DNA of 64,000 bases, from contig CBDFKF010000004.1 of assembly GCA_965248765.1 (NCBI GenBank), positions 2,356,001-2,420,000 of the forward strand. Direction: 5' to 3'. This document shows positions 1 to 8,878 of this stretch, one piece after another. Position numbers and translations under genes: made by a program. The notes beneath the pieces were generated by a model, which saw nothing but the letters and a program-made list of their open reading frames with translations, was not told the DNA's origin and searched no databases. This DNA comes from CBDFKF01 sp965248765. Its GTDB lineage: Bacteria; Pseudomonadota; Alphaproteobacteria; VGEJ01. Each line of letters begins with the position of its first letter. The stretch's first letter is position 1.

Positions 1-186
1 CACCACCACGCGACCTGCTTCGACCTGCTCCTCGTGCACTGTAAGCGCATCTGCGCACTGGGCCATGAACGCTGCGTCGTAGCCCCAATGGGCCTTCGAC
101 CGCCAGCACAGCGCCGACAGGGCCTCGGCCTCGCCGCGTACAGCCTGACGGGCGTCAATGCCCGCTAGGGTGGTGGCCTCAAGCAT
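1..186 (-). CDS. GNAT-like acetyltransferase, 3' end outside window
   Basis: Start of a gene running off the left edge. Sixty-two codons are visible, beginning MLEATTLAGIDARQAVRGEA and continuing through a segment with WRSKAHWGYD. This resembles the N-terminal helices of GNAT N-acetyltransferases, whose acetyl-CoA site would lie outside the window. The ATG at 184-186 overlaps the ureG stop codon, so the gene is probably translationally coupled to the urease operon. The family call rests only on the N-terminal pattern. Confidence 0.5.
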   Translation of the reverse strand, partial: MLEATTLAGIDARQAVRGEAEALSALCWRSKAHWGYDAAFMAQCADALTVHEEQVEAGRVVV

Positions 187-814
187 CGAACAACACGTCA
201 CGGCCGATGCGCTCGACCACCTGATCGATGCCGTTGCCACTGCGACAGTTGGTGACAAGCACCGGCCGTCCGCCCCGCACCTCCTCCGCCTCCGCCACCA
301 TGCGCGCAAGGTCGACACCAACGTGAGGCGCCAGATCTACTTTGTTGATGACCAGGAGATCACTGCGAACGACGCCAGGCCCCTTCTTGCGGGGGATGTC
401 GTCGCCGCCGGCCACATCGATCACGAACAACCAGTAGTCGACCAGATCCAACGAGAACGTCGAGGCGAGATTGTCACCGCCGCTCTCGATGATGATGAGG
501 TCGAGCGGCGCGAATCGGCGCTCCAACAGGTCTGCCGCCTCGATGTTGAGGGTCGGGTCCTCGCGGATCACAGTGTGTGGACAGGCGCCCGCCTCGACGG
601 CAAGCACACGCTCTGGCGCAATGAGATTGGCCCGCCGCAAGCGCTCCGCATCCTCCTGTGTGACAAGGTCATTGGTGATGATCGCAAGCTCGGTGCCGCG
701 GGCACCAAAGGCCGGGATCAGGCGCTCGATCAGCGCCGTCTTGCCGGAGCCCACGGGGCCACCAATGCCGACCCGGGCGACACTCGGCCCCCGCTCTGTT
801 TCGCGAACGGCCAT
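179..814 (-). CDS. ureG: urease accessory GTPase UreG
   Basis: UreG is the SIMIBI-class GTPase that, with UreD, UreF and UreE, delivers nickel to apo-urease in the cytoplasm. The 211-residue protein has a P-loop GPVGSGKT at residues 19-26, the EAGACPHTVIRED segment carrying the nickel-binding CPH motif, the IESGGDNL stretch and the GTPase NKVD motif. Length is normal for the family. It lies 12 bp downstream of ureC on the same strand and overlaps the next gene, so it belongs to the urease operon. Confidence 0.97.
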   Translation of the reverse strand: MAVRETERGPSVARVGIGGPVGSGKTALIERLIPAFGARGTELAIITNDLVTQEDAERLRRANLIAPERVLAVEAGACPHTVIREDPTLNIEAADLLERRFAPLDLIIIESGGDNLASTFSLDLVDYWLFVIDVAGGDDIPRKKGPGVVRSDLLVINKVDLAPHVGVDLARMVAEAEEVRGGRPVLVTNCRSGNGIDQVVERIGRDVLFDA

Positions 815-826
815 GCGGTGTCCCCC

Positions 827-2536
827 TCAGCGCAGGAAGTACTTTTGCCCCATGGTTACGCTCGAGATCGGATCGCACATCGCGAGCTCGCCATCGGCGT
901 AGACATCGAAAGTCTCGGAGTTGACCTCGATGTGGGGGCAGGCGTTGTTGTGGAGCATGTTGTGCTTGGTCAGTTTGCGGGTGCCACGTAGCGGCAGCAT
1001 CGGCTTGCGTAGGCCAAGCTTCCGCGGGATGTCGGCCTCGAGCGCGAGACGGCTGGCAAAGGTTGCGCTCAAGGCCTGGGGCGCTGATCCGAATGCGCCC
1101 CACTGCGGCCGCTCGAGCCGCGGCTCGCAGGTCAGAAGACAGGCGGCGCCGTCACCGGTGCTGCCCCAGGTCACGAAGCCGCCCTTGACCACGAGGTCAG
1201 GCTTCATGCCGAACAGTCCCGGCCGCCACACCACCAGGTCCGCCATCTTGCCGCGCTCGACCGACCCGATGTAGTCGTCGATGCCGAAGGTACGCGCCGC
1301 GTTGATCGTGTACTTGGCGAGATAGCGCATGATGCGCCCATTGTCGGCATCCGCGCTCGTGTCCTCTGGCAGCCGCCCGCGCTGGTCCTTCATCTTGCTC
1401 GCGAGCTGCCAGCAGCGCGAGATCACCTCGTTGATCCGTCCCATGCCCTGGCTGTCAGAGCCGAACATCGAGATTGCGCCGAGATCGTGCAGCACGTCCT
1501 CGGCACCCATGGTCTGGCCGCGTACCCGGCTCTCGGCCAACAGCACATCGGACGGCACCTGCGGATTCATCTGGTGCGCCGTCATCACCATGTCGAGGTG
1601 CTCGTCCATGGTATTCACGGTGTACGGGTTGGTCGGATTTGTCGACGAGGGCAGGCAGTTGGGCTCACCGTTACATCGGATGATGTCGGGGGCGTGCCCG
1701 CCGCCGGCGCCCTCTGTGTGGTACATGTGGATGGTGCGCCCGGCGATGGCGTCCATCGTGCTCTCGAAGTAGCCAGCCTCGTTCAGGGTGTCGGTGTGCA
1801 GCTGGACCTGGAAGTCGTACTCGTCGGCGACGGCGAGCGCGCAATCAATCGTCGCTGGCATCGCCCCGTAGTCCTCGTGAATCTTTACGCCGATGGCGCC
1901 CGCCGCCATGTGCTCGACGATCGGATGCGGCTTGTGGGTACTGCCGTTGCCGAAGAAGCCGAAGTTCAGCGCGAAAGCCTCGCTCGCCTGCAGCATCTTG
2001 TGAAGGTGGTTGGGCCCGCCTGAGTCGATCGCGAAGAACGGGCCGAGGCAGGAGCCGATCATGGTCGTGAGCCCGCTCGAAAGCGCATTCTCGCACTGGT
2101 TCGGGCTGATGTAGTGAGTGTGCACATCGATCCCGCCCGGCGTCGCGATCAGGCCGGCCGCGTTGATTATCTTAGTGCCCGGACCGCAGATCATATGTGC
2201 ATCGACGCCGGCCATGATCGTCGGGTTGCCGCCTTTGCCGATGCCAACGAACTGGCCGTCGCGAATGCCGATGTCGCATTTGACGACGCCGTGGATCGGG
2301 TCGATCAGCAGGGCGTTCTCGACGATGATGTCGAGCGCGCCGCCGGCCGCGTCGGCCGAGGCAGCGAAGCCCATGCCATCCCGCATCGTCTTACCGACGC
2401 CGACCTTGCACTCCTCGCCGTAGATCGTGTGGTCGTGCTCGACCTCGGCCAACAGCGAGGTATCGCCGAGCCGCACCTTGTCGCCGGTGGTCGGCCCGTA
2501 CGCTTGTGCATATTCCTTGCGGCTGATGCTTGCCAT
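827..2536 (-). CDS. ureC: urease alpha subunit (catalytic)
   Basis: The catalytic subunit hydrolyses urea to ammonia and carbamate at a di-nickel centre. The 569-residue sequence shows the family landmarks in order: the HTHYISP nickel-ligand histidines, GVKIHEDYG with the lysine that is carbamylated to bridge the two nickels, HTDTLNE, the flap-like YHTEGAGGGHAPDII, and SDSQGMGR. Full length for the family. It starts 11 bp after the fused gamma/beta subunit and is followed by ureG, so the holoenzyme genes are contiguous and apparently functional. Confidence 0.98.
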   Translation of the reverse strand: MASISRKEYAQAYGPTTGDKVRLGDTSLLAEVEHDHTIYGEECKVGVGKTMRDGMGFAASADAAGGALDIIVENALLIDPIHGVVKCDIGIRDGQFVGIGKGGNPTIMAGVDAHMICGPGTKIINAAGLIATPGGIDVHTHYISPNQCENALSSGLTTMIGSCLGPFFAIDSGGPNHLHKMLQASEAFALNFGFFGNGSTHKPHPIVEHMAAGAIGVKIHEDYGAMPATIDCALAVADEYDFQVQLHTDTLNEAGYFESTMDAIAGRTIHMYHTEGAGGGHAPDIIRCNGEPNCLPSSTNPTNPYTVNTMDEHLDMVMTAHQMNPQVPSDVLLAESRVRGQTMGAEDVLHDLGAISMFGSDSQGMGRINEVISRCWQLASKMKDQRGRLPEDTSADADNGRIMRYLAKYTINAARTFGIDDYIGSVERGKMADLVVWRPGLFGMKPDLVVKGGFVTWGSTGDGAACLLTCEPRLERPQWGAFGSAPQALSATFASRLALEADIPRKLGLRKPMLPLRGTRKLTKHNMLHNNACPHIEVNSETFDVYADGELAMCDPISSVTMGQKYFLR

Positions 2537-2547
2537 ATTCGCCTCCC

Positions 2548-3249
2548 TCAGGCGCCCTTGAAACCGCGCGCACGGGCACGGTCGAGGGCCGCCTTTTTAG
2601 TCGCGGCCGAATGGATTGAGCCGTTAGTCAGGTTGTTGAGGCCGGTGACCTCGCCGCTGCCGGCAATGGCGGTCAGAGCCGCCTCGCGGCTTTGACCCGG
2701 GTCGAAACGCATCGTGTCGCCGGACGGGATATCGAGGCGCATGCCGAAGGCGGTGGCGCGGTCGAATTCCAGTTCCTTATTGGCCTCGAAGAAGTGGAAG
2801 TGACTGGCGACGTGAACGGCACGATCGCCGGTATTGAGGACGGTGACAGTCGCCTTGCGCTGGCCGACGTTGATCTCGATCTCACCGTCCGCGGTGATGA
2901 CCTCGCCGGGACGGCTTTCATCGCTATCGGGCTGCTTCTCCTTGCCCGGTCGAATCGGATCGTGAACGGTGATCATCTTGGCCCCGTCGGGGAACATTCC
3001 CTCGACCTGGATCATCGGCATCAGTTCGGCAACGCCGGGCATGACATCGTCCGTGGTCAATAGGCTCGCGCCCCAACCCATCAGATCGGCAAGCGTCCGG
3101 CCCTCGCGAGCCGCCATCAGGAGTTCATCGCAGATGTAGGCGATGGCCTCAGGGTGGCTGAGCTTCAGCCCGCGCTCGCGATGGCGACGGGCGAGCTCGG
3201 CGGCAGAGAAGAGGGTCAGACGCTCAAGCTCGGTCGGCGTGAGATACAT
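2548..3249 (-). CDS. ureAB: fused urease gamma/beta subunit
   Basis: A single 233-residue protein joins the two small urease subunits, which most bacteria encode separately. Residues 1-100 are the gamma subunit (MYLTPTELERLTLF, with the ELMPMIQVEGMFPDGAKMIT end) and about residues 115-233 the beta subunit (GEIEINVGQRKATVTVLNTG, HVASHFHFFEANKELEFDR, GFKGA end). The order gamma-beta matches the Helicobacter-type fusion. It sits between ureF and ureC, 11 bp before ureC. There is no internal stop or restart, so the fusion looks genuine. Confidence 0.95.
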   Translation of the reverse strand: MYLTPTELERLTLFSAAELARRHRERGLKLSHPEAIAYICDELLMAAREGRTLADLMGWGASLLTTDDVMPGVAELMPMIQVEGMFPDGAKMITVHDPIRPGKEKQPDSDESRPGEVITADGEIEINVGQRKATVTVLNTGDRAVHVASHFHFFEANKELEFDRATAFGMRLDIPSGDTMRFDPGQSREAALTAIAGSGEVTGLNNLTNGSIHSAATKKAALDRARARGFKGA

Positions 3250-3328
3250 ACGGACCTCCCTGATTGGCTGTTAGCACGAGTGTAGGCCAGCAGACCGCCC
3301 GGCACGACCCGCGCCGTCAGTCGGCGCG

Positions 3329-4018
3329 TCAATTGGCAAACAGGCGCGGGGATTGGATTTCGTGGCGCATCATGGCGATGTCGGCCTCGGGCCCGAAGGC
3401 TGACAGGCTCTCTGGCATCGGTGCTGCGAGCAGCCCGACGATAGTTGGCCGCAGTGCCGAGAGGGTACGCTGCACGTCCAGGTGGCCAATAATCCCGAGC
3501 CGCAACGCCGCGCCGAGCAGCGCGGTGGCGAGCCCGTGTGCCGAAACAGCGCTCGCCTCATCCTCCGATGATCCAACCGTTCTCAAAACCAGCCCTTGCG
3601 CCGCCGCAAGGTGACCTGGCGCCCGACTCGTGAGGACCCGTTCCCGATAGGCCGCCGCCCGCGCCGTGCCGAGCCGCTCGTGTACGCCCAATAGCGCACC
3701 GCCCGCCCGGCGCGAGCCCGAGCGGAGCTCCGCGGGCAACGCCAGCGCCTCGAGCTCGGCATCGACCGCCTCAGCCGCATCGAGGTCGGCGCCAGCACGG
3801 TGGACGAGCAGGAGGGCAGGCCGGTCCGAGGTAGCCCAGCGGTGAACGAGCTGCCCCTCGACGAACCGAGCGAGGGTCGCTGCGTTGGTCACCGCGCCGT
3901 CGGCGTGGAGCGTCTCGAGGCCCCAGGAGAACGAGATGGCACCGCTCGGAAAAAAGGAATCGCCGTGCTGCAGCGTCGCCAGCAGGCTTGCAGCCTCACC
4001 CATCGCGATCGCGCACAT
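3329..4018 (-). CDS. ureF: urease accessory protein UreF
   Basis: UreF acts with UreD and UreG in the nickel-insertion complex. The protein (about 229 aa) starts MCAIAMGEAASLLATLQHGD and shows the family pattern DSFFPSGAISFSWGLETL near the N terminus and a helical remainder with AHGLATALLGAALRLG. The ATG at 4018 is preferred because a GAGGG ribosome site lies 8 nt upstream; the alternative ATG at 4003 has none. The start overlaps the 3' end of ureE by 23 bp. A 79-bp gap separates it from ureAB. Confidence 0.93.
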   Translation of the reverse strand: MCAIAMGEAASLLATLQHGDSFFPSGAISFSWGLETLHADGAVTNAATLARFVEGQLVHRWATSDRPALLLVHRAGADLDAAEAVDAELEALALPAELRSGSRRAGGALLGVHERLGTARAAAYRERVLTSRAPGHLAAAQGLVLRTVGSSEDEASAVSAHGLATALLGAALRLGIIGHLDVQRTLSALRPTIVGLLAAPMPESLSAFGPEADIAMMRHEIQSPRLFAN

Positions 4019-4448
4019 GCACTCGACCCTCGCCGAGTAACGGCTTGAGTCGGTCGAGATAGCTCTCCGCCGGCCCCTCGCGCGCCACCAGCAGAACCGG
4101 CCCGTCGAAACGCACCCGCCAGTGCAGATTGCCGGCGTGGTAGCCGAGCTCGAGCGCAGCCGCATCGTCCACCGGCTCGAGCGCGAGCCATTGCTCCTCG
4201 TTCATGCGCACCAGGATCGCCCGATCTGTCTCCATGAGCACTACCGCGCCATCGCTCAAATGCTCGGTGCGCGGCAGCGTGATCGCGCACTCGGTACCCT
4301 GATCGGTCGTGACGCGCAGGCGGTGGCGTAGCGTGTCTTCGCGGTCGAGCAGCAGATACTCGACACCGCCGCGATGGCCGAGATCGTGCAGCCGCTCGGC
4401 GAGCGCCGGCTCGCTCGCGAAACCAACGATACCGTTCAGCCGGAGCAT
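3996..4448 (-). CDS. ureE: urease accessory protein UreE
   Basis: UreE is the nickel metallochaperone that hands nickel to UreG. This 150-residue copy begins MLRLNGIVGFASEPALAERL and contains the two UreE domains: an N-terminal peptide-binding domain (LHDLGHRGGVEYLLLDREDT, RVTTDQGTECAI) and a C-terminal metal-binding domain (LALELGYHAGNLHWRVRF pattern, LLVAREGP). It lacks the histidine-rich tail of Klebsiella UreE, so only the core nickel ligands are available. It is the first urease gene on this strand; the operon promoter probably lies in 4449-4636. Confidence 0.9.
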   Translation of the reverse strand: MLRLNGIVGFASEPALAERLHDLGHRGGVEYLLLDREDTLRHRLRVTTDQGTECAITLPRTEHLSDGAVVLMETDRAILVRMNEEQWLALEPVDDAAALELGYHAGNLHWRVRFDGPVLLVAREGPAESYLDRLKPLLGEGRVHVRDRDG

Positions 4449-4636
4449 CGAAGTCGCGACATCGTGAGTGCGCTCATGCCACCGCACCGCCGGAGACGTC
4501 GGCATTCGGGAGATCATCAATGCGAGTGGTGTGGTACATGGCGGTCTGTTGGGGGACAATGCCCGGCACGTGCGTATCCGTCTCGCAGCCATCGCAACCG
4601 AACCACAAGCGATCGCACTCGCGCAAGTGACATCCG

Positions 4637-5458
4637 GTGATCTCACGCCACGACATCCTCGATCGACTACACGCCGTTGGCGCCCAGCGGGACGGTGAGG
4701 TCGAGCCGGCCAAGACGGCCCTCTTGCTCGCAGCGCTGGACCGACCCGACGCATGTGTCGATGACTATCAGAGCCGCCTCGATGAGATCGCTGCCGCCAC
4801 TGGCGACGAGCCGCCGCCTCGTGACATTGAGCAGCGGATCGCCGCACTGGCCAAAGGCCTCTATGAGCGGCTCGGCTATCGCGGCGATACCGCCAGCTAT
4901 GAGGATATGCAGAACGCCAACCTGATGAGCGTGATCGATCGGCGGAAGGGGCTGCCGGTGGCGCTCGGCATCCTGTGCATGCATGCCGCTCGGTCCCATG
5001 GTTGGCCGATCGCCGGGGTCAACTTCCCTGCCCATTTCCTGCTTGAGCTCCGCGACGGCGAGGCACGCGCCATTATCGACCCCTTCGACCGCGCCCGACC
5101 GATGACGACTGGCGCGATGGAGCGCCGCCTCCATGCGCTGCTCGATCCAGCCGCCGAGCTTCAGCCGGAGTACTCCCGGCCGGTCGCCACTCGCGATGTG
5201 TTGATCCGACTGCAGAACAACATCAAAATCCGCGCCCTTCACCGCGGCGATGGCGACCGCGCCATCGTGATCCTCCAGGGCATGGCACTGTTCGCCCCGG
5301 AGCACCCCGCGGTGTGCTTTGAGCTCGCGACTCTCACTGCCCAACGTGACGAGGTGCGCGCAGCGATCACGGCGATCGAGGACTATCATGCCCGCAAGGG
5401 CACCATGGAGGCGCCGATTGCTGAGCTGCTGGCCAAGCTCCGCGGTCGGCTGAATTAA
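4637..5458 (+). CDS. SirB1 family transglutaminase-like protein
   Basis: A 273-residue cytoplasmic protein of the SirB1/Transglut_core2 family. It shows the diagnostic run NANLMSVIDRRKGLPVALGI followed by HGWPIAGVNFPAHFLLEL and IIDPFDRARPM, then a C-terminal TPR-like part (NNIKIRALHRGDGDRAIVIL). The molecular function of the family is not established. It is divergent from the urease operon and followed after 3 bp by hpt, so the two are probably co-transcribed. Confidence 0.85.
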   Translation: MISRHDILDRLHAVGAQRDGEVEPAKTALLLAALDRPDACVDDYQSRLDEIAAATGDEPPPRDIEQRIAALAKGLYERLGYRGDTASYEDMQNANLMSVIDRRKGLPVALGILCMHAARSHGWPIAGVNFPAHFLLELRDGEARAIIDPFDRARPMTTGAMERRLHALLDPAAELQPEYSRPVATRDVLIRLQNNIKIRALHRGDGDRAIVILQGMALFAPEHPAVCFELATLTAQRDEVRAAITAIEDYHARKGTMEAPIAELLAKLRGRLN

Positions 5459-5461
5459 GGC

Positions 5462-6013
5462 ATGGCACCAAGTCCGCACATCGCCGATCGGCGGCTCGCG
5501 GTCCTGTTCTCAGCGGAGGAAATCGAGACGCGCATCCGGCGCCTCGCCGGGGAGATCGCCTCGGCCATGGGTGAGGATGTGCTGCTCGCCGCCATCCTCA
5601 AGGGGAGCTTCGTATTCGCAGCCGACCTGATCCGCGCTCTGCACCACGCCGGCATGCGTCCGCAGATCGACTTCATCACTCTTTCGAGCTACCGCACCGG
5701 CACCGAAAGCTCAGGGACCGTCGAGATCACCCGCGACGTCACCGATGCCGTCGAAGGCCGCACGATCCTGCTGATCGACGATATCCTCGAATCGGGGCGC
5801 ACCGTGGCCTTCGCCCAAAATCGTCTGCTGAGCCGAGGGGCCGCGGACGTCAAGCTGTGCGTTCTTCTCGACAAACGCGGCAAACGTGAGACCGAAATCG
5901 TGGCCGATTTCGTCGGGTTCGTCTGCCCCGATCGGTTCGTCGTGGGTTACGGCCTCGATTATGCACATTATTTTCGAGAGCTTCCCTTCATCGGCCACCT
6001 CCAGGGCGACTGA
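5462..6013 (+). CDS. hpt: hypoxanthine phosphoribosyltransferase
   Basis: Purine salvage enzyme transferring phosphoribose from PRPP to hypoxanthine or guanine. The 183-residue sequence contains the phosphate-binding LKGSFVFAADLIRAL, the flexible-loop region with SSYRTGTESSG, the PRPP-binding motif ILLIDDILESGRT and the base-binding end FVVGYGLDYAHYFRELPFIG. Length and motif order match bacterial Hpt. It starts 3 bp after the SirB1-like gene and is followed 9 bp later by a PhyH dioxygenase gene, suggesting a three-gene transcription unit. Confidence 0.95.
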   Translation: MAPSPHIADRRLAVLFSAEEIETRIRRLAGEIASAMGEDVLLAAILKGSFVFAADLIRALHHAGMRPQIDFITLSSYRTGTESSGTVEITRDVTDAVEGRTILLIDDILESGRTVAFAQNRLLSRGAADVKLCVLLDKRGKRETEIVADFVGFVCPDRFVVGYGLDYAHYFRELPFIGHLQGD

Positions 6014-6022
6014 GCCGGGGCG

Positions 6023-6880
6023 ATGCTCAGAAAGTCTCAACGCGCCCGATACGCCCGTGACGGCTTCCTCGTCATCGAAGGTTTCGCATCGGCTGAGACC
6101 TGCGATGGCTTGATCGCGCGTGCTAACGCACTGGTCGAGGACTTCGACCCCGAGGGCGTCGCCTCGATATTTTCGACCGTCGATCAGGACCAGAGCACCG
6201 ATACGTACTTCCTCGAATCGGGCGACAAGGTGCGCTTCTTCTTCGAGGAAGAGGCATTCGACGACGCCGGCCAGCTCAAGCAGCCGAAGACGCTCTCTAT
6301 CAATAAGATCGGCCATGCTCTGCACGACCGCGACGATGCGTTTCGCGCCTTCTCCTACCAGCCGGCACTAGCGGCGATCGCCCGCGACCTCGACCTCGCC
6401 GAGCCGCTGGCGCTGCAATCGATGTACATCTTCAAGCAGCCGGCGATCGGCGGACAGGTGATGTGGCACCAGGACTCGAGCTTCCTGCATACCGAGCCCG
6501 AGAGCGTCGTCGGCCTGTGGGTCGCGCTCGAGGACGCAACCATCGAGAACGGCTGCCTGTGGGCATTACCGGGCGGACACCGGCGCGGCCTCAAGTCACG
6601 TTTCGTCCGTACGCCCAAAGGGCGCGTTCGCACCATCGTCGATGACCCGACACCGTGGCCCGATCGGGAGTTCGTGCCGCTGCAGACGCCAAAGGGCACG
6701 CTCGTCGTTCTGCATGGGCGCCTGCCCCATGGCAGCGCCGCGAACCGCTCGGACCGCTCGCGCCACGCCTATTCGCTCCACGTCGTCGACGGCGCCTGCG
6801 CTTATGCGGGCGAAAACTGGCTCCAGCGGAGCCCTGACATGCCGCTGCGGCGCCTCGACGGCGGTCCGGAGCCCGCTTGA
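6023..6880 (+). CDS. phytanoyl-CoA dioxygenase (PhyH) family protein
   Basis: A 285-residue Fe(II)/2-oxoglutarate-dependent dioxygenase-like protein. It begins with the family motif YARDGFLVIEGFASAETC and carries the metal-binding facial triad as MWHQDSSFLH (His-x-Asp) and a distal His in LHGRLPHGSAANRSDRSRHA, where the later arginine is the expected 2-oxoglutarate anchor. The substrate cannot be deduced; many bacterial PhyH proteins are not phytanoyl-CoA enzymes. It is the third gene of a compact plus-strand run and converges on the hydantoinase gene 60 bp downstream. Confidence 0.9.
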   Translation: MLRKSQRARYARDGFLVIEGFASAETCDGLIARANALVEDFDPEGVASIFSTVDQDQSTDTYFLESGDKVRFFFEEEAFDDAGQLKQPKTLSINKIGHALHDRDDAFRAFSYQPALAAIARDLDLAEPLALQSMYIFKQPAIGGQVMWHQDSSFLHTEPESVVGLWVALEDATIENGCLWALPGGHRRGLKSRFVRTPKGRVRTIVDDPTPWPDREFVPLQTPKGTLVVLHGRLPHGSAANRSDRSRHAYSLHVVDGACAYAGENWLQRSPDMPLRRLDGGPEPA

Positions 6881-6939
6881 TCCTGATCAGACCCCGCGTA
6901 AGGGCGGCCGGTTAAGTGAGTTGGTGCAGGGGCGGCCTG

Positions 6940-8718
6940 CTAGCGTCCGGTGCGGCGGGCCGTGGTAGCCGCCAGATCAACGTCGCCCGCATCATCCAGC
7001 ACGACTTGATAGACGGCGCCTGCGCGTTCTCGGCTGACCCAACCCTCCCGGACGTCCGCGGCCACCAGCTCGGGCTCGCGCTCGTCAGGTGGTCCGTACC
7101 CGCCGCCGCCGGCGGCATAGGAAAGGATCGCCTCGCCCGGCGCCAGCGCCACCGGCGACCACGAATCGAGCTTGTTCAAATCGCCGTTGCCCGTCTTTTT
7201 GTATTGCCGCCCGTTCGCCCCGTCGTGCCCACCGCGTGCGCCACGCGCGGGGTTGCTCACGCCGTCCGTCGTGAAACCGACCTGCATGTCGCCATGGGTC
7301 GGACCGAACTCGACGTACACGTTGGGCGCGCCGCGCAGCCGTCCCGGGCCTTCGGTGTCGATCAGCAGTCGGCGATTGGAGACCAACATCGGATAGCGCA
7401 GCTCATCGATCTCGATCGCATCGTAGCGGATGATGCCACCGACACCGGCGGTGCCCAGGGCAATCCAGGCGTCCGCCGCGGGCCCGCCCGGACCGGCGCC
7501 GAAGCCGAGCATGATGTGGTTGACGTAGTAGCTATCAGTACGCGGATCGGTGCCGGAGATAACCCCGAATGCTGGCGGCAGCGCCGAGCCCGCCTCGGCC
7601 AGTCCGTAGCCGTCGGCAAGCTCGGCGATCGCCCGCTGCACACCATTGATGACCCGATCGTTGAGGTTGGTGGTCGCCGCCGAGGTGCTGGTCGGATGCT
7701 TCGGAATGCCGACGCAGCAGCCGTCCCGCAAATGCACGCGCACGCGACGGAAGCTGCCGGCGTTGGTCGGCACCGTATGATCGATCGAATTGAATAGGCC
7801 GAGCATGGCAGCCGTGCGTGCGGCTGCCTCGCTCAGGTTGAGGCCGTTCGCCATGCAGTCGGGGTTGTTGCGAAGCTCGAGGTCAACGTATCCGTCTTCG
7901 GCATCGATCGACACCGTCACCTCGATCGGAATGCCTTCTTCCGGCGTGCCGGGAAACGGATCGTGCCGGTTGTGGACGGTGCGTGTCCCACTGGGCAGTT
8001 CGGCCACCGCTTCGATCATGCGGCGTTCGCTGTAGTCGAACCATTCCTCGGCATAGGCGGCAAGCTCGTCCCAGCCGATATCGCGTCCGAGCGCCATCAA
8101 TTCGCGCTCGCCGATCCGCGCCGAACCCAACATGGCCAGGTAGTCACCGCGCCATTGCTCCGGCGCCCGCATACGCAACTCGCACATCCGAACGATGTCG
8201 TCGATATCACGGTAGTCGCTTTGAATCTGTGTCGCGGCGAAGATCGGCGCTCCCTCTTCATAGACATCGCGTGCGGTCGGCATATAGGTGCTTGGCAAGC
8301 TGTTGCCGCAGTCGGACTGGTGCGCCTTTGCCTCGAGGGCGAAGCGATACACTCCGTCGTCGTCGATGACCGGCACGATTATGGTGTGGTCAGCGGCATG
8401 GCTGCAGCCGTGATAGGGCGAGTTGTGAAGGAATGCATCGCCACGGCGCAGGCCCGGGTGCAACTCCACCATCGTCCGCGCCATTACCTCGGGCCCCGAG
8501 AGAACGTGGATCGGCTGGCTTTCGACGACGGAGAGAAGTTGGTGGTCGGCCGTGATGATGGTGCACGAGAAGTCGCGGGCGGTGTTGAGAACCCCGGAGC
8601 GGCCGGTTCGATACAGGGTGTGTGCCATCTTCGCGCACACGGCGGCCAACCGGTTGGTGATGATGGCAAGCCGCACACCGTCGAACCGCGCGCCGTCGAT
8701 CGTCTCGTCCGCTGCCAT
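6940..8718 (-). CDS. hydantoinase B / oxoprolinase family protein (HyuB-like)
   Basis: A 592-residue HyuB-family protein, usually the second subunit of ATP-dependent N-methylhydantoinase or acetone-carboxylase-type enzymes. Markers include the N-terminal ARDFSCTIITADHQLLS, DAFLHNSPYHGCSHAADHTI, FRNN-like LELRNNPDCMANGLNLSEAA, HPTSTSAATTNLNDRV and the glycine-rich C-terminal YAAGGGGYGPP. The ATG at 8716-8718 gives the family length; the frame stays open upstream but would run into the divergent aldolase gene. No HyuA partner is visible nearby, so the partner is either elsewhere or absent. Confidence 0.9.
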   Translation of the reverse strand: MAADETIDGARFDGVRLAIITNRLAAVCAKMAHTLYRTGRSGVLNTARDFSCTIITADHQLLSVVESQPIHVLSGPEVMARTMVELHPGLRRGDAFLHNSPYHGCSHAADHTIIVPVIDDDGVYRFALEAKAHQSDCGNSLPSTYMPTARDVYEEGAPIFAATQIQSDYRDIDDIVRMCELRMRAPEQWRGDYLAMLGSARIGERELMALGRDIGWDELAAYAEEWFDYSERRMIEAVAELPSGTRTVHNRHDPFPGTPEEGIPIEVTVSIDAEDGYVDLELRNNPDCMANGLNLSEAAARTAAMLGLFNSIDHTVPTNAGSFRRVRVHLRDGCCVGIPKHPTSTSAATTNLNDRVINGVQRAIAELADGYGLAEAGSALPPAFGVISGTDPRTDSYYVNHIMLGFGAGPGGPAADAWIALGTAGVGGIIRYDAIEIDELRYPMLVSNRRLLIDTEGPGRLRGAPNVYVEFGPTHGDMQVGFTTDGVSNPARGARGGHDGANGRQYKKTGNGDLNKLDSWSPVALAPGEAILSYAAGGGGYGPPDEREPELVAADVREGWVSRERAGAVYQVVLDDAGDVDLAATTARRTGR

Positions 8719-8878
8719 TGTCCGTCTCGGGATGATGCGGCCACTTCGGACCCGATAGCGATTATAGTCGATCCGCCTGCGGCCATACACGCCGGGCCGC
8801 TGGCGGCGGACGCCACCATCTGAGAGGATCGGCACGTCGGAAACCAGGCGTCCGAAGCCCGCTGATCGCGACCGTTCC

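Noticed and set aside
4449..4713. Cysteine-containing 79-codon frame upstream of ureE
   Set aside because: It overlaps the SirB1-like start on the other strand, has no ribosome site and no family. The region is better read as a promoter region.
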